Source: Noviluteimonas caseinilytica (lineage in GTDB: Bacteria; Pseudomonadota; Gammaproteobacteria; Xanthomonadales; Xanthomonadaceae). Taken from it: 64,000 nucleotides of DNA. The notes beneath the pieces are model-generated. The model did not search any database. It was not told the DNA's origin and saw only the letters and a list, made by a program, of their open reading frames with translations. Below are positions 1-8,589 of this stretch, in pieces. The translations under genes were made by a program, and so were the position numbers. How positions within the stretch are numbered: the stretch's first letter is position 1; each line of letters starts with the position of its first letter. The stretch covers positions 434,001 through 498,000 of the forward strand of contig NZ_AP024545.1 of assembly GCF_018406605.1 (NCBI RefSeq). The letters are read 5' to 3'.

Positions 1-124
1 CAGTGTAGGCGCTGGGCTCGCGCGGGGATCGAATCGAAGGTGAATCGTGGTCCCGCCGACGCGCGGTGTCCGTTCCGCCGTGGACCGCGCGTTGCCATGA
101 GGGTCCCCCGCCAGGAGCCTCCGC

Positions 125-1435
125 ATGGCTGTCACCCGCCGTCAGTTCCTCGCCGCGCCCGTCGCCCTCGGCGGCGTGGCCGCCAGTGGTGCGCTGCTGA
201 GCGCGCTGGCGGCCGAGACCGCACCGCTGCCCGACCTCACGAACTGGGCCAACGTGCGCGCGCAGTTCGCGCTGGACCCTGAGCTGCTGCATTTCGCGAG
301 CTTCTTCATCGCCAGCCATCCCACGCCGGTGCGCAATGCGATCGAAACCTGGCGGCGCACGATGGACCGCAATCCCTTCCGCGTGATCGAGCAAGGGATG
401 TTCGAAGAGGAATCGCACAACATCCCGCTGCAGGTGCAGCAGGTGGTCGCGGGTTACATCGGCGCCAGGCGCGACGACATCGCGTTGGTGCGCGCGACGA
501 CCGAAGGCCTCGCGCTGATCTACCACGGCCTGCCGCTGAAGGCCGGCGACGAAGTGCTCGCGACCACGCACGATCACTACTCGCACCACGAAGCGATCCG
601 CTTCGCCACCGAACGCGCGGGCGCGACGACGCGGCGCGTGGCGTTGTACGACGAGGCCAGCGAGGCGACGGTGGACAGCCTCGTGCAGCGCCTGCTCGCC
701 GGCATCGGGCCGAAGACGCGCGTGGTCGGCATGACGTGGGTGCATTCGAGCACCGGCATGCGCTTGCCGGTCCGCGAACTCACGCAAGCGCTGAAGGCCA
801 GGCATCCCGACATCCTGGTGGTGCTGGATGGCGTGCATGGCATCGGCGCGGCCGAACCGGTGCTCACCTCGCTCGGCGCCGATTACATCGCCGCCGGGAC
901 GCACAAGTGGATCTTCGCGCCGCGCGGTACCGGCATCGCGTGGTCCACCGCGGACGGCTGGGCGCGGCTGCGGCCGACGGTGCCGAACTTCACCGACCTG
1001 GAGAGCTACAACGCGTGGGCGGAGAACCGTCCGATCAAGGGGCCGACGACGGCATCACGCATCGCGCCCGGCGGATTCCACGCGTTCGAACACCAGTGGG
1101 CGATGTCGGCGGCCTTCCAGATGCACGAGGCGATGGGCCGCGCACGCGTCGCCGCGCGCATCAGCGAACTCAACGAACGCCTGAAGGCGCAGCTCGCCGA
1201 GAACAAGAAGATCAAGGTGCACACGCCGCGGTCGGCCGCGTTGTCCGCAGGCCTCGTCGCGTTCGAGATCGACGGGCTGAAGCCGGAGGAGATCGTGAAG
1301 CGGCTGGGCGAGCGCAAGATCGTGGCGAGCACGAGTCCTTACGCGATCTCGTACGCGCGGCTTGCACCGAGCCTGGTGAATACGCCGGACGAAGTGGATC
1401 GTGCAGCGCGCGCGGTATTGGCGCTCGCGGGCTGA
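125..1435 (+). CDS. TAT-exported class V aminotransferase-fold PLP enzyme
   Basis: The 436-aa product looks like a fold-type I, class V aminotransferase of the isopenicillin-N epimerase/cysteine desulfurase-like group. The N-terminus has a twin-arginine signal (TRRQFL at residues 4-9), then an alanine/glycine/leucine-rich hydrophobic stretch ending near residue 30, so export by Tat is likely. The PLP-binding lysine is best placed at Lys261 in GTHKWIF, and a conserved Asp-Gly-x-His element lies about 30 residues earlier. The ATG follows a CAGGAG-type Shine-Dalgarno site at about 112. The substrate cannot be read from the sequence. It sits alone ahead of a convergent small gene. The family assignment is firm; the enzyme activity is unknown. 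Confidence 0.85.
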   Translation: MAVTRRQFLAAPVALGGVAASGALLSALAAETAPLPDLTNWANVRAQFALDPELLHFASFFIASHPTPVRNAIETWRRTMDRNPFRVIEQGMFEEESHNIPLQVQQVVAGYIGARRDDIALVRATTEGLALIYHGLPLKAGDEVLATTHDHYSHHEAIRFATERAGATTRRVALYDEASEATVDSLVQRLLAGIGPKTRVVGMTWVHSSTGMRLPVRELTQALKARHPDILVVLDGVHGIGAAEPVLTSLGADYIAAGTHKWIFAPRGTGIAWSTADGWARLRPTVPNFTDLESYNAWAENRPIKGPTTASRIAPGGFHAFEHQWAMSAAFQMHEAMGRARVAARISELNERLKAQLAENKKIKVHTPRSAALSAGLVAFEIDGLKPEEIVKRLGERKIVASTSPYAISYARLAPSLVNTPDEVDRAARAVLALAG

Positions 1436-1438
1436 ACG

Positions 1439-1669
1439 TTACTGCCTGCCGAAGCGATGGCCGTCGTCATTGGCGGCCTGCGCATCCGGATGCTGGTGTT
1501 CGCTGATGGAATGCATCAGCGATTCGCCCGCGGCAGTCAGGCAGATGCCCTCGTCGCTCACGTCGACGAGACCCGATTCCTTCAACGCGGTCACGATGAA
1601 CGGAAAGATGGGCTCCTTCCGTTCGAGGGCGTCCAGGATGAAGAGGTACTCGTATTCACTCGGCGACAT
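1439..1669 (-). CDS. hypothetical small protein
   Basis: This encodes about 76 aa, starting at the ATG of MSPSEYEYLF. The in-frame upstream ATG at 1699 would add ten residues with no clear support. The protein is acidic, with the compact pattern of a small alpha/beta or winged-helix-like domain (EYLFILDAL, then FIVTALKESGLV, then a LTAAGESL segment), followed by a polar His/Asp-rich tail. Winged-helix proteins often carry an LT-x-x-G-x-x-L turn, but this is only a weak resemblance. It is convergent with the PLP enzyme, whose stop lies 3 bp away. I do not recognise a family. Confidence 0.55.
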   Translation of the reverse strand: MSPSEYEYLFILDALERKEPIFPFIVTALKESGLVDVSDEGICLTAAGESLMHSISEHQHPDAQAANDDGHRFGRQ

Positions 1670-1749
1670 AAGGGCGGGTGGCCATCGGATTGAGCGCAAT
1701 CCTAGGTTCCGCGCAGTGACAGGGGAGTGAGAAAAAAGCCGTGTAAATG

Positions 1750-1764
1750 ACTGAATTCTTCAGT
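1750..1764. promoter_or_regulatory. 15-bp perfect palindrome (possible operator)
   Basis: ACTGAA and TTCAGT flank a TTC centre in a short AT-rich island. It lies about 80 bp upstream of the minus-strand small gene and downstream of the serine hydrolase. The symmetry could reflect an operator; the binding protein is unknown. Confidence 0.3.
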
Positions 1765-1817
1765 TATGGCCGCTTGCGCGCAGCGTGCGCAGATGGTCGA
1801 TCCGAACATGACTGCGC

Positions 1818-1852
1818 GGAAAACGGGCTTCCTGAATTGGATCGGGAAGCCC
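1818..1852 (-). terminator. Rho-independent terminator of the serine hydrolase gene
   Basis: GGGCTTCC and GGAAGCCC (1825-1832 and 1845-1852) form an 8-bp stem. Read on the minus strand it is followed by GTTTTCC, and it begins 14 bp after the serine hydrolase stop. Confidence 0.6.
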
Positions 1853-1865
1853 GCTGCGCTTGGCG

Positions 1866-3011
1866 CTACGGCATCGGGAAGCGCAGATCCGGCGCACCTG
1901 CGGCGGCCACGTCGCCCAGCAGTGCGTCGGCGAACGGCATCGTGCGCGGGGATCCGCTGTTGCTCATCACGATCACCGACCAACCGCTGTCGCGCGTGGC
2001 GCGGAAATCCACGCCCACGCCGGGCGCGCCGCCCGGATGGCCGTAGCCGACATCGTTCCCGACCGCGAAGCGCAACAGGCCGAGGCCGTGCGGCGGCGCA
2101 TGCGATCCCGCGGGCAACGTCACCGGCGCGAACAACAACGCGCGCGTCTTCGCATCGAGCAGCTTGCCGACGGTGAGCGCGCGATGGAACTTCAGCAGAT
2201 CGCGCGGCGTGGAATAACCGCCGCCTGCGGCGCCGCCGCGCGGTTCCGGCATGCGCAACGCGGTGTGCGCATCCGCACCGGTGCCGCCGGGCATCGGCGT
2301 CGCGACGTTCGTGGCCTTGCCGTCGACCTCGAAGTAACCGGTGTCGTGCATGCCGGCGGGCTGGAAGATGTGCTCGGCGACGTACGCGTAGTAGTCCTGC
2401 TTCGACACCGCTTCGACGATGAGGCCCAGCACCATGAAACCGCTGTTGCTGTAACGCCACGCGGTGCCGGGCGTGAACTCGGGTTCCTTCGCGAGCAGCG
2501 GGATGTAATCGGACAACGTGTGCAGCGATGCGCGGCGTGCCTGGAAATCCTCGCCCCAGTACAGGCCGAGGCCGGAGGTGTGCATCAGCAGTTCGCGCAC
2601 GGTGACGTGGTCGCGCACGCTGGCAACCGGCCACTTCGGGAGATAGCGGCGGATGGGGGCGTCGAGGTCGAGCTTCCCCTGCTGCACGAGTTGCAGGATG
2701 GACACCGTGGTGAACAGCTTGCCGGTGGACGCCATGTTGAAGCGCGTGTCCGGCCCGATCTTCGCGCCCGCGGGATCGGCGAGGCCGACGCTGCGTTCGT
2801 ACACCACGTGCGTGCCATCGGCGACGAGCACGGTGCCGCTGAAGCCGGCGCGCGCGGCGTCGTCGATGCGCGCGTCGAGCGCGGTCGCGAGCGCCTTCGC
2901 ATCGAATCGCGCGGCGGCGGGCGCGGTGGATACCGGGGCGGCCATGGCGGCGCTGGCGACGGCAGCGGTGGCGAGCAGGCACGACAGGGCCAGCGGGGCG
3001 AGACGGAACAT
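1866..3011 (-). CDS. secreted serine hydrolase, beta-lactamase/PBP class C family
   Basis: The 381-aa protein starts with a Sec signal peptide (about residues 1-25, ending in an Ala-rich AxA site), so it acts in the periplasm or outside the cell. The catalytic SxxK is STGK at residues 95-98, the YxN-equivalent is YSN in the middle of the chain, and the third motif is HPG in GYGHPGGAP. This is the layout of class C beta-lactamase-related hydrolases (D-aminopeptidase/esterase EstB group). Such proteins often act as esterases or peptidases rather than true beta-lactamases, and the substrate is unknown. Much longer open frame upstream of 3011 is not coding; the signal peptide fixes the start. Confidence 0.85.
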   Translation of the reverse strand: MFRLAPLALSCLLATAAVASAAMAAPVSTAPAAARFDAKALATALDARIDDAARAGFSGTVLVADGTHVVYERSVGLADPAGAKIGPDTRFNMASTGKLFTTVSILQLVQQGKLDLDAPIRRYLPKWPVASVRDHVTVRELLMHTSGLGLYWGEDFQARRASLHTLSDYIPLLAKEPEFTPGTAWRYSNSGFMVLGLIVEAVSKQDYYAYVAEHIFQPAGMHDTGYFEVDGKATNVATPMPGGTGADAHTALRMPEPRGGAAGGGYSTPRDLLKFHRALTVGKLLDAKTRALLFAPVTLPAGSHAPPHGLGLLRFAVGNDVGYGHPGGAPGVGVDFRATRDSGWSVIVMSNSGSPRTMPFADALLGDVAAAGAPDLRFPMP

Positions 3012-3186
3012 GCGAACTCCGGGAGCGGTGGGCGTCGAGGGCCATGGATGCCGCCCGGCGCCGGACCGTCGCAGGCACTCACGTTCACGTCCGCTGGCTG
3101 AATCCGGCGGGCCGCGTGTCAACTCGACCGCACCGCCTGCGTTTCCTTCGCCACGCGCGGCAACGGTGCCGCCGAACGGAGACACC

Positions 3187-3726
3187 ATGAAAATCCAGCT
3201 GCTCACCGCCGCCCTGCTGCTCGCGTCCGCGCCCGTGCTGGCGCAGACCCAGGCCGCCAAGCCCGAGGGCATGCATCGCGGCATGCATCGCGGCGGCGGC
3301 ATCGAACGCCTCGACACCGACAACGACGGCCGCATCAGCCGGGCCGAATTCGACGCTGGCCGCGCGGAACGCGAAGCGCGCATGGCGAAGGATCCCGAAC
3401 GCCAGGCCCGCATGCAGGCGCACATGAAGGACCACAAGCCCGTCGACTTCGCCGCGATGGACACCAACCGCGACGGTTACCTCGTGCGCTCCGAACTGCG
3501 CGCCTACCACGAGCGCATGCGCCCGCAGCGCGAGGCCGAACGCGCCGCGCGCTTCAACGAACGCTTCGCGCAGGCCGACCTCAACCGCGACGGCAAGCTG
3601 GGCCGCGTGGAAGTGCAGGAAAAAATGCCGCAGCTCGCCGATCGCTTCCAGTGGATCGACGAGAACCGCGACGGGTTCCTGAGCAAGGCGGAGTTGCAGG
3701 CCGGTCGCGAAGACCGCCACCGCTGA
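3187..3726 (+). CDS. secreted EF-hand calcium-binding protein
   Basis: The product is 179 aa with a Sec signal peptide ending in APVLAQ near residue 20. Four EF-hand-like loops are visible: DTDNDGRISRAE, DTNRDGYLVRSE, DLNRDGKLGRVE and DENRDGFLSKAE. Each has the DxDxDG-type arrangement with a glutamate at position 12. A short Met/His/Gly repeat (GMHRGMHRGGG) precedes the first loop and might bind transition metal. Between the loops the chain is Arg/Glu-rich and helical. The likely role is periplasmic calcium sensing or buffering; no partner is evident. It is divergent from the serine hydrolase (175-bp gap) and convergent with the phosphodiesterase, which ends 2 bp away. Confidence 0.85.
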   Translation: MKIQLLTAALLLASAPVLAQTQAAKPEGMHRGMHRGGGIERLDTDNDGRISRAEFDAGRAEREARMAKDPERQARMQAHMKDHKPVDFAAMDTNRDGYLVRSELRAYHERMRPQREAERAARFNERFAQADLNRDGKLGRVEVQEKMPQLADRFQWIDENRDGFLSKAELQAGREDRHR

Positions 3727-3727
3727 G

Positions 3728-4966
3728 TCATTTCAACGCCGGCAACAACGGCGCGATCGTTCCATCGTTCGGCAACGGCGGTACGTCGATCAACCTGGCG
3801 AGCAACGGATAGACGTCGACGTTGTCGAACACCGGCAAGCGCGCGCCCGCACGGAACGCGGGCCCGCGTGCCACGAACAACGCACGCATCACCGGCAGCG
3901 CCGGATCGTAGCCATGCGATCCGCGCGCATGCGCGGGGCGCTTCACGAAATCGGCGCGGTGGATCGCATCCCACCCCGCTTCCACCTGGCAGACGATCGG
4001 CGGCACGCGGGGATTGGTTCCGTAGTGCCAGCGCGCGGGCAGGCCGGACTTCTTCCAGCATTCGTAATGCGGATGCGCGCCGAGCAGTTGCGCTTCCGCG
4101 GCGCGCGTGCGGCCGGGACGCGGCGCAAACCCCACCGATTGCCCCGTCGCGATGACCTCCGCATCGGCCGGATCGACCATGTCTTCCACCGCGATGAGCT
4201 GACCCGGCGGCACCGCCGCCATGCCGTGGTCCGACACGATGACCAGGTTCACCTGCGGCCCGAGCGCATCCACCAGCCGCGCAATGCTCGCATCCACCGA
4301 TGCAATGGCACGCGCCATCTCCGGGCTGTCCGGCCCGAAGTCGTGCCCGACCACGTCGAGCGTTTCGAAATACAGCGTCACCAGTCGCGGGCGCTCCGCT
4401 TCCGGCGCACGCAGCCACGTGACCACCTGGTCCACGCGGGCGTCGTTGCCGAGCGTCTTGTCGTAACGCACCCACTCGCGCGGATGCACGCCATGGATGG
4501 GCGCCTGCGATCCGGGCCAGAACATCGTCGCGGTGCGCACGCCCGCGCGTTCGGCGGTGACCCACAGCGGTTCGCCACCATTCCACCAGCGCGCATCGCC
4601 CGCGTTGGCTTCGTTGCTCGACTTGAACGGGCCGAGCACCGCATCGCGCATCGTGTTCTGCACGACGCCGTGGCGGTCGGGACGCAAGCCCGTCACCAGC
4701 GTGTAGTGGTTGGGAAACGTGAGCGAGGGATACGACGGCGTCATGCCGTCGCCGCGCACGCCTTCGCGTGCGATGCGCGAGAGCGTGGGCGTGATGCCGC
4801 GATCGAGGTAATCCGCGCGGAAGCCGTCGATCGACACCAGCACGACGGGCACCGGCGGCGTGGCCATCGCAGGCGCGGGCGCGGGCGACGGCGTCGGCGC
4901 CCCGGCGCAGGCCGCGAGCATGGTGCACAGCAACAGGGCCGCGGCGGCCCGCAGGGAAGGCGTCAT
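3728..4966 (-). CDS. lipoprotein alkaline phosphatase-superfamily phosphodiesterase (NPP-like)
   Basis: This 412-aa protein is a nucleotide pyrophosphatase/phosphodiesterase of the alkaline phosphatase superfamily. A lipobox (MLAAC, Cys20) indicates a lipoprotein, followed by a Pro/Ala linker. The metal-binding Asp is in SIDGFR (Asp47), the nucleophile is Thr83 in SLTFPNH, and later metal ligands are in VVGHDFGP, SDHGM and the GSHGYD segment. This matches ENPP-type two-zinc enzymes that cleave phosphodiester or pyrophosphate bonds. The exact substrate (nucleotide or lipid) is not deducible. A TAAGAT -10-like element ends 7 nt before the ATG, suggesting a leaderless transcript. Confidence 0.88.
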   Translation of the reverse strand: MTPSLRAAAALLLCTMLAACAGAPTPSPAPAPAMATPPVPVVLVSIDGFRADYLDRGITPTLSRIAREGVRGDGMTPSYPSLTFPNHYTLVTGLRPDRHGVVQNTMRDAVLGPFKSSNEANAGDARWWNGGEPLWVTAERAGVRTATMFWPGSQAPIHGVHPREWVRYDKTLGNDARVDQVVTWLRAPEAERPRLVTLYFETLDVVGHDFGPDSPEMARAIASVDASIARLVDALGPQVNLVIVSDHGMAAVPPGQLIAVEDMVDPADAEVIATGQSVGFAPRPGRTRAAEAQLLGAHPHYECWKKSGLPARWHYGTNPRVPPIVCQVEAGWDAIHRADFVKRPAHARGSHGYDPALPVMRALFVARGPAFRAGARLPVFDNVDVYPLLARLIDVPPLPNDGTIAPLLPALK

Positions 4967-4973
4967 GCGGCCG

Positions 4974-4979
4974 ATCTTA
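4974..4979 (-). promoter_or_regulatory. putative -10 element abutting the phosphodiesterase start
   Basis: Minus-strand TAAGAT lies 7 nt upstream of the ATG at 4966 and no Shine-Dalgarno is visible. Transcription would start at or next to the start codon. Confidence 0.35.
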
Positions 4980-5026
4980 GCGGCGCGCCGTGACTTTCGT
5001 CGCTGGCCGCGGCGCGCGCGGGGGTC

Positions 5027-5032
5027 GATAGT
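5027..5032 (+). promoter_or_regulatory. putative -10 element of the SnoaL-like gene
   Basis: GATAGT lies 28 nt before the ATG at 5061, the same geometry as several other genes here. No convincing -35 hexamer is seen. Confidence 0.3.
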
Positions 5033-5060
5033 CGGCGCTCCGCCTCGCTGGAGCACGGCC

Positions 5061-5627
5061 ATGTCGCAACGCACGTTCGTCCGGATCGCGGGGGCTTCGG
5101 CACTGGCCCTGTGCACGCTCGCGTTCGCGCAGTCGAAGGAGGCGCCGAAACCGTCGCCGCCCTCGCCCACCTTCAGCGCGGCCGAATGCGCGGTGTGGTC
5201 GCGCGAGCTCGCGTTCGCCGACAGCGTGAAGGCGCACGACGCGAAGGCCTTCGCCGATTTCGTCGCCGCCGATGCGGTGTTCGGCGTGGGCTCGGGCGAT
5301 CCGAAGCACGGCCGCGCGGCGATCCTGGAAGACTGGGTCGGGATCATCGACGGCTCGGCCCTGGTGTTGTCGTGGTACCCGACGGCCGTGGCCATCGGCG
5401 GCGAACCCGACATCGCGTATTCGACCGGCCGCGCCCTGCTGCAATCGCCCGCCGGGAAGACCCCGAAGCGCATCTCGACGTCGACCTTCGTCTCCACCTG
5501 GCACCGCGACCGCGACGGCACCTGGCGCGTGCTGCTGGATGGCGGCGCGGCGCCGAAGCCCGCCACCGACGCGGACGTGGCCGCCTTCCACGCCGGGCGC
5601 ATGGCCTGCCCGCAGCGCGCGGGCTGA
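5061..5627 (+). CDS. secreted SnoaL/NTF2-like (DUF4440-type) protein
   Basis: A 188-aa product with a Sec signal peptide (about 1-24, ending in AFAQ). The rest has the look of a cone-shaped NTF2-like domain: an N-terminal helix (FADSVKAHDAKAFADFVAADAVF), a glycine turn, GRAAILEDW, then beta strands ending in TWHRDRDGTWRVLLDGG. DUF4440-type proteins bind or isomerise small ligands, but catalytic residues are not conserved enough to name a function. The gene stops 52 bp before hutU and may be read with it, although hutU has its own promoter-like element. Confidence 0.75.
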   Translation: MSQRTFVRIAGASALALCTLAFAQSKEAPKPSPPSPTFSAAECAVWSRELAFADSVKAHDAKAFADFVAADAVFGVGSGDPKHGRAAILEDWVGIIDGSALVLSWYPTAVAIGGEPDIAYSTGRALLQSPAGKTPKRISTSTFVSTWHRDRDGTWRVLLDGGAAPKPATDADVAAFHAGRMACPQRAG

Positions 5628-5653
5628 ACGCGGGGCCGCATCGGAGCGATAAT
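5624..5653 (+). promoter_or_regulatory. putative sigma-70 promoter of hutU
   Basis: A CTGAAC -35-like hexamer (5624-5629) and GATAAT -10 (5648-5653) are separated by 18 bp, and the -10 ends 26 nt before the hutU ATG. The -35 overlaps the stop of the preceding gene. Confidence 0.45.
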
Positions 5654-5679
5654 CCCGCTTCCCCGCGCCGGAGTCGCCG

Positions 5680-7344
5680 ATGTCCACCCGCAAGGATCCC
5701 AGCCGCACCATCCGCGCACCGCGCGGCAACCAGCTCAGCTGCAAGTCCTGGTTGTCCGAAGCGCCGTTCCGGATGCTGCAGAACAACCTCGATCCGGAGG
5801 TCGCCGAGAATCCCGCGGAGCTGGTGGTCTATGGCGGCATCGGCCGCGCGGCGCGCGACTGGGAGTGTTACGACGCGATCATCAAGTCGCTCAAGGAATT
5901 GCGCGACGACGAAACGCTGCTGATCCAGTCCGGCAAGCCCGTCGGCATCTTTCCCACGCACGCCGACGCACCGCGCGTGCTGCTCGCCAATTCCAACCTC
6001 GTGCCGCACTGGGCGACGTGGGAACACTTCAACGAGCTCGATCGGAAGGGTCTGATGATGTACGGCCAGATGACGGCCGGCTCGTGGATCTACATCGGCT
6101 CGCAGGGCATCGTGCAGGGCACGTACGAAACCTTCGTCGAGATGGGCCGCCAGCATTACGACGGCAACCTCACCGGCAAGTGGATCCTCACCGCGGGCCT
6201 CGGCGGCATGGGTGGCGCGCAGCCGCTGGCCGCGTCGCTCGCCGGTGCGTGCTCGCTCAACATCGAATGCCAGCAGTCGCGCATCGACATGCGCCTGCGC
6301 ACGCGCTACGTCGACGAACAGGCCACCGACCTCGATGACGCCCTCGCCCGCATCGAGAAGTACTGCGCGGCCGGCGAAGCGAAGTCGATCGCGTTGCTCG
6401 GCAACGCCGCGGAAATCCTGCCCGAACTCGTGCGCCGCGGCGTGCGCCCCGATGCCGTCACCGACCAGACGTCCGCGCACGACCCCGTGCACGGCTACCT
6501 GCCGATCGGCTGGACGGTGGACCAGTGGCTGCGCATGCAGACCGAAGACCCGGTGCGCGTGCGCGATGCCGCGAAGAAATCCATGCGCGTGCACGTCGAA
6601 GCGATGCTCGCGTTCGAGGACATGGGCATCCCCGTGTTCGACTACGGCAACAACATCCGCCAGATGGCGAAGGACGAAGGCTGCACGAACGCATTCGACT
6701 TCCCCGGCTTCGTGCCGGCGTACGTGCGGCCGCTGTTCTGCCGCGGCGTGGGCCCGTTCCGCTGGGTGGCGCTGAGCGGCGACCCGGAAGACATCTACAG
6801 GACGGATGCGAAGGTCAAGGAACTCATTCCCGACGACGCGCACCTGCACCGCTGGCTCGACATGGCGCGCGAACGCATCAGCTTCCAGGGCTTGCCCGCG
6901 CGCATCTGCTGGGTGGGCCTGGGCCTGCGCCACAAGCTGGGCCTGGCGTTCAACGAGATGGTGCGCAACGGGGAATTGAAGGCGCCGGTCGTCATCGGCC
7001 GCGATCATCTGGACAGCGGCAGCGTCGCCTCGCCCAACCGCGAAACCGAAGCGATGCGCGACGGCAGCGACGCCGTGAGCGACTGGCCGCTGCTCAACGC
7101 GATGCTCAACGTCGCCGGCGGCGCGACGTGGGTGAGCCTGCACCACGGCGGCGGCGTGGGCATGGGGTATTCGCAGCACAGCGGCGTCGTGATCGTGTGC
7201 GACGGCACCGAGGCAGCCGACAAGCGCATCGCGCGCGTGTTGTGGAACGACCCGGGCACCGGCGTGATGCGGCATGCGGATGCGGGGTACGAGATCGCGA
7301 AGGCCTGCGCGAAGGAACAGGGCCTCAAGTTGCCCATGCTTTGA
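5680..7344 (+). CDS. hutU: urocanate hydratase
   Basis: A 554-aa urocanase, the full family length. It hydrates urocanate to 4-imidazolone-5-propionate, using NAD+ as an electrophilic cofactor, in cytoplasmic histidine degradation. The catalytic cysteine is Cys410 in RICWVGLG, at the same residue number as in the Pseudomonas enzyme. The Gly-rich NAD-binding segment GLGGMGGAQ is near residues 175-185, and the C-terminal YSQHSG motif is also present. A promoter-like GATAAT lies 26 nt upstream. It is followed after 14 bp by an ATPase gene rather than by hutH, so the hut genes are split in this genome. Identification is secure. Confidence 0.97.
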   Translation: MSTRKDPSRTIRAPRGNQLSCKSWLSEAPFRMLQNNLDPEVAENPAELVVYGGIGRAARDWECYDAIIKSLKELRDDETLLIQSGKPVGIFPTHADAPRVLLANSNLVPHWATWEHFNELDRKGLMMYGQMTAGSWIYIGSQGIVQGTYETFVEMGRQHYDGNLTGKWILTAGLGGMGGAQPLAASLAGACSLNIECQQSRIDMRLRTRYVDEQATDLDDALARIEKYCAAGEAKSIALLGNAAEILPELVRRGVRPDAVTDQTSAHDPVHGYLPIGWTVDQWLRMQTEDPVRVRDAAKKSMRVHVEAMLAFEDMGIPVFDYGNNIRQMAKDEGCTNAFDFPGFVPAYVRPLFCRGVGPFRWVALSGDPEDIYRTDAKVKELIPDDAHLHRWLDMARERISFQGLPARICWVGLGLRHKLGLAFNEMVRNGELKAPVVIGRDHLDSGSVASPNRETEAMRDGSDAVSDWPLLNAMLNVAGGATWVSLHHGGGVGMGYSQHSGVVIVCDGTEAADKRIARVLWNDPGTGVMRHADAGYEIAKACAKEQGLKLPML

Positions 7345-7358
7345 CGGAGACGACGGCC

Positions 7359-8492
7359 ATGCTCACCACCCTGGCCGTCTCGAGTTACCGATCGCTGCGC
7401 GACATCGTCGTCCCGATGTCGCGCCTCAACCTCGTCACCGGCGCCAACGGCAGCGGCAAGTCGAACCTCTACCGCGCATTGCGCCTGCTCGCGGAAACCT
7501 CGCGCGGCGGCGTGGTCCCCGCGCTCGCGCGCGAAGGCGGTTTGCAGTCGACGTTGTGGGCCGGGCCCGAAGGCGGTGGGTCGCAAGGCACCGTGCGCAC
7601 GCAACCGATCGCGTTGCGGCTCGGGTTCGCGGGCGAGGATTTCGGATACGCGATCGATCTCGGGTTGCCGACGCCCTCCTCCTCGCAATTCCGCCTGGAT
7701 CCGGAGATCAAGCGCGAGGCGATCTGGAGCGGCCCATTCCTGCGCGCGTCCAACCTGCTCGTCGATCGCAGCGGCCCGATGGTGCGCGTGCGCGACGGGC
7801 GCAGCTGGCGCGTGGCGCAGCAGCACCTGCCGGCGTTCGACAGCCTGTTCGACCACGTCGTCGATCCCGCGCCCTCGCCCGAAGTGCTCGTGCTGCGCGA
7901 ACGCATCCGCGGCTGGCGCTTCTATGACCACTTCCGCTCCGACCGCGACGCGCCCGCGCGCCAGTCGCAACCCGGCACGCGCACGCCGGTGCTGAGCCAC
8001 GACGGCAGCGACCTCGCGGCCGCGTGGCAGACGATCGTGGAGATCGGCGACGTGGAAGCGCTGGATGCGGCGGTGGACGATGCGTTTCCTGGCGCAAGCG
8101 TCTCGGTGATGGAAGAAGCGGGGCGCTTCCGGTTGCGCTTCGACCAGGTGGGATTGCTGCGCCCGCTCGATGCGGCGGAGCTCTCCGATGGCACCTTGCG
8201 TTACCTGTTGTGGATCGCGGCGTTGCATACGCCGCGGCCGCCGGCGCTGATGGTGCTCAACGAACCCGAGACGAGTTTGCATCCCGACTTGCTGCCGCCG
8301 CTCGCGCGGTTGATTCGTGCCGCTGCCCAGCGCTGCCAGGTGTGGGTGGTGTCGCATGCGTCGCGGTTGATTGCGGCGCTGGAGGAAGACGAGGGCTGCA
8401 ACAGCGTGCATCTCGAGAAGCGCGACAGCGAAACGCGCGTTGCGGGACAGGGGCTGCTGGATACGCCGGCGTGGCATTGGCCGGAGCGGTGA
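7359..8492 (+). CDS. AAA-type (COG4637-like) predicted ATPase
   Basis: The 377-aa protein is a stand-alone SMC/RecF-like ATPase. Walker A is GANGSGKS (residues 28-35), the signature loop is LSDGT (275-279), and the Walker B region reads VLNEPETSLHP near residues 300-310, followed by a switch histidine in VVSHASRL. An Asn stands where the canonical Walker B Asp is expected. There is no attached TOPRIM or nuclease domain, unlike OLD or Gabija nucleases, and no coiled coil is obvious. It lies 14 bp after hutU and may be co-transcribed. The cellular role is not known. Confidence 0.8.
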   Translation: MLTTLAVSSYRSLRDIVVPMSRLNLVTGANGSGKSNLYRALRLLAETSRGGVVPALAREGGLQSTLWAGPEGGGSQGTVRTQPIALRLGFAGEDFGYAIDLGLPTPSSSQFRLDPEIKREAIWSGPFLRASNLLVDRSGPMVRVRDGRSWRVAQQHLPAFDSLFDHVVDPAPSPEVLVLRERIRGWRFYDHFRSDRDAPARQSQPGTRTPVLSHDGSDLAAAWQTIVEIGDVEALDAAVDDAFPGASVSVMEEAGRFRLRFDQVGLLRPLDAAELSDGTLRYLLWIAALHTPRPPALMVLNEPETSLHPDLLPPLARLIRAAAQRCQVWVVSHASRLIAALEEDEGCNSVHLEKRDSETRVAGQGLLDTPAWHWPER

Positions 8493-8589
8493 CGGCGCAC
8501 CCCGGCTCCCGATCCGGATGGCCGATCCGCGGATGAGATGGCGTACAGCCTGTTACGGGCCGTGGGGGCCCCTTCCCGGGAGAACCGCA

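Noticed and set aside
1866..3467. 533-codon version of the serine hydrolase
   Set aside because: The extra 152 residues lie opposite the EF-hand gene and precede a clear signal peptide at 3011.
7359..8492. ATPase as part of an anti-phage system (OLD/Gabija/Septu-like)
   Set aside because: No nuclease or second component adjoins it. Neighbours are hutU and an NTF2-like gene, so there is no defence-island context.
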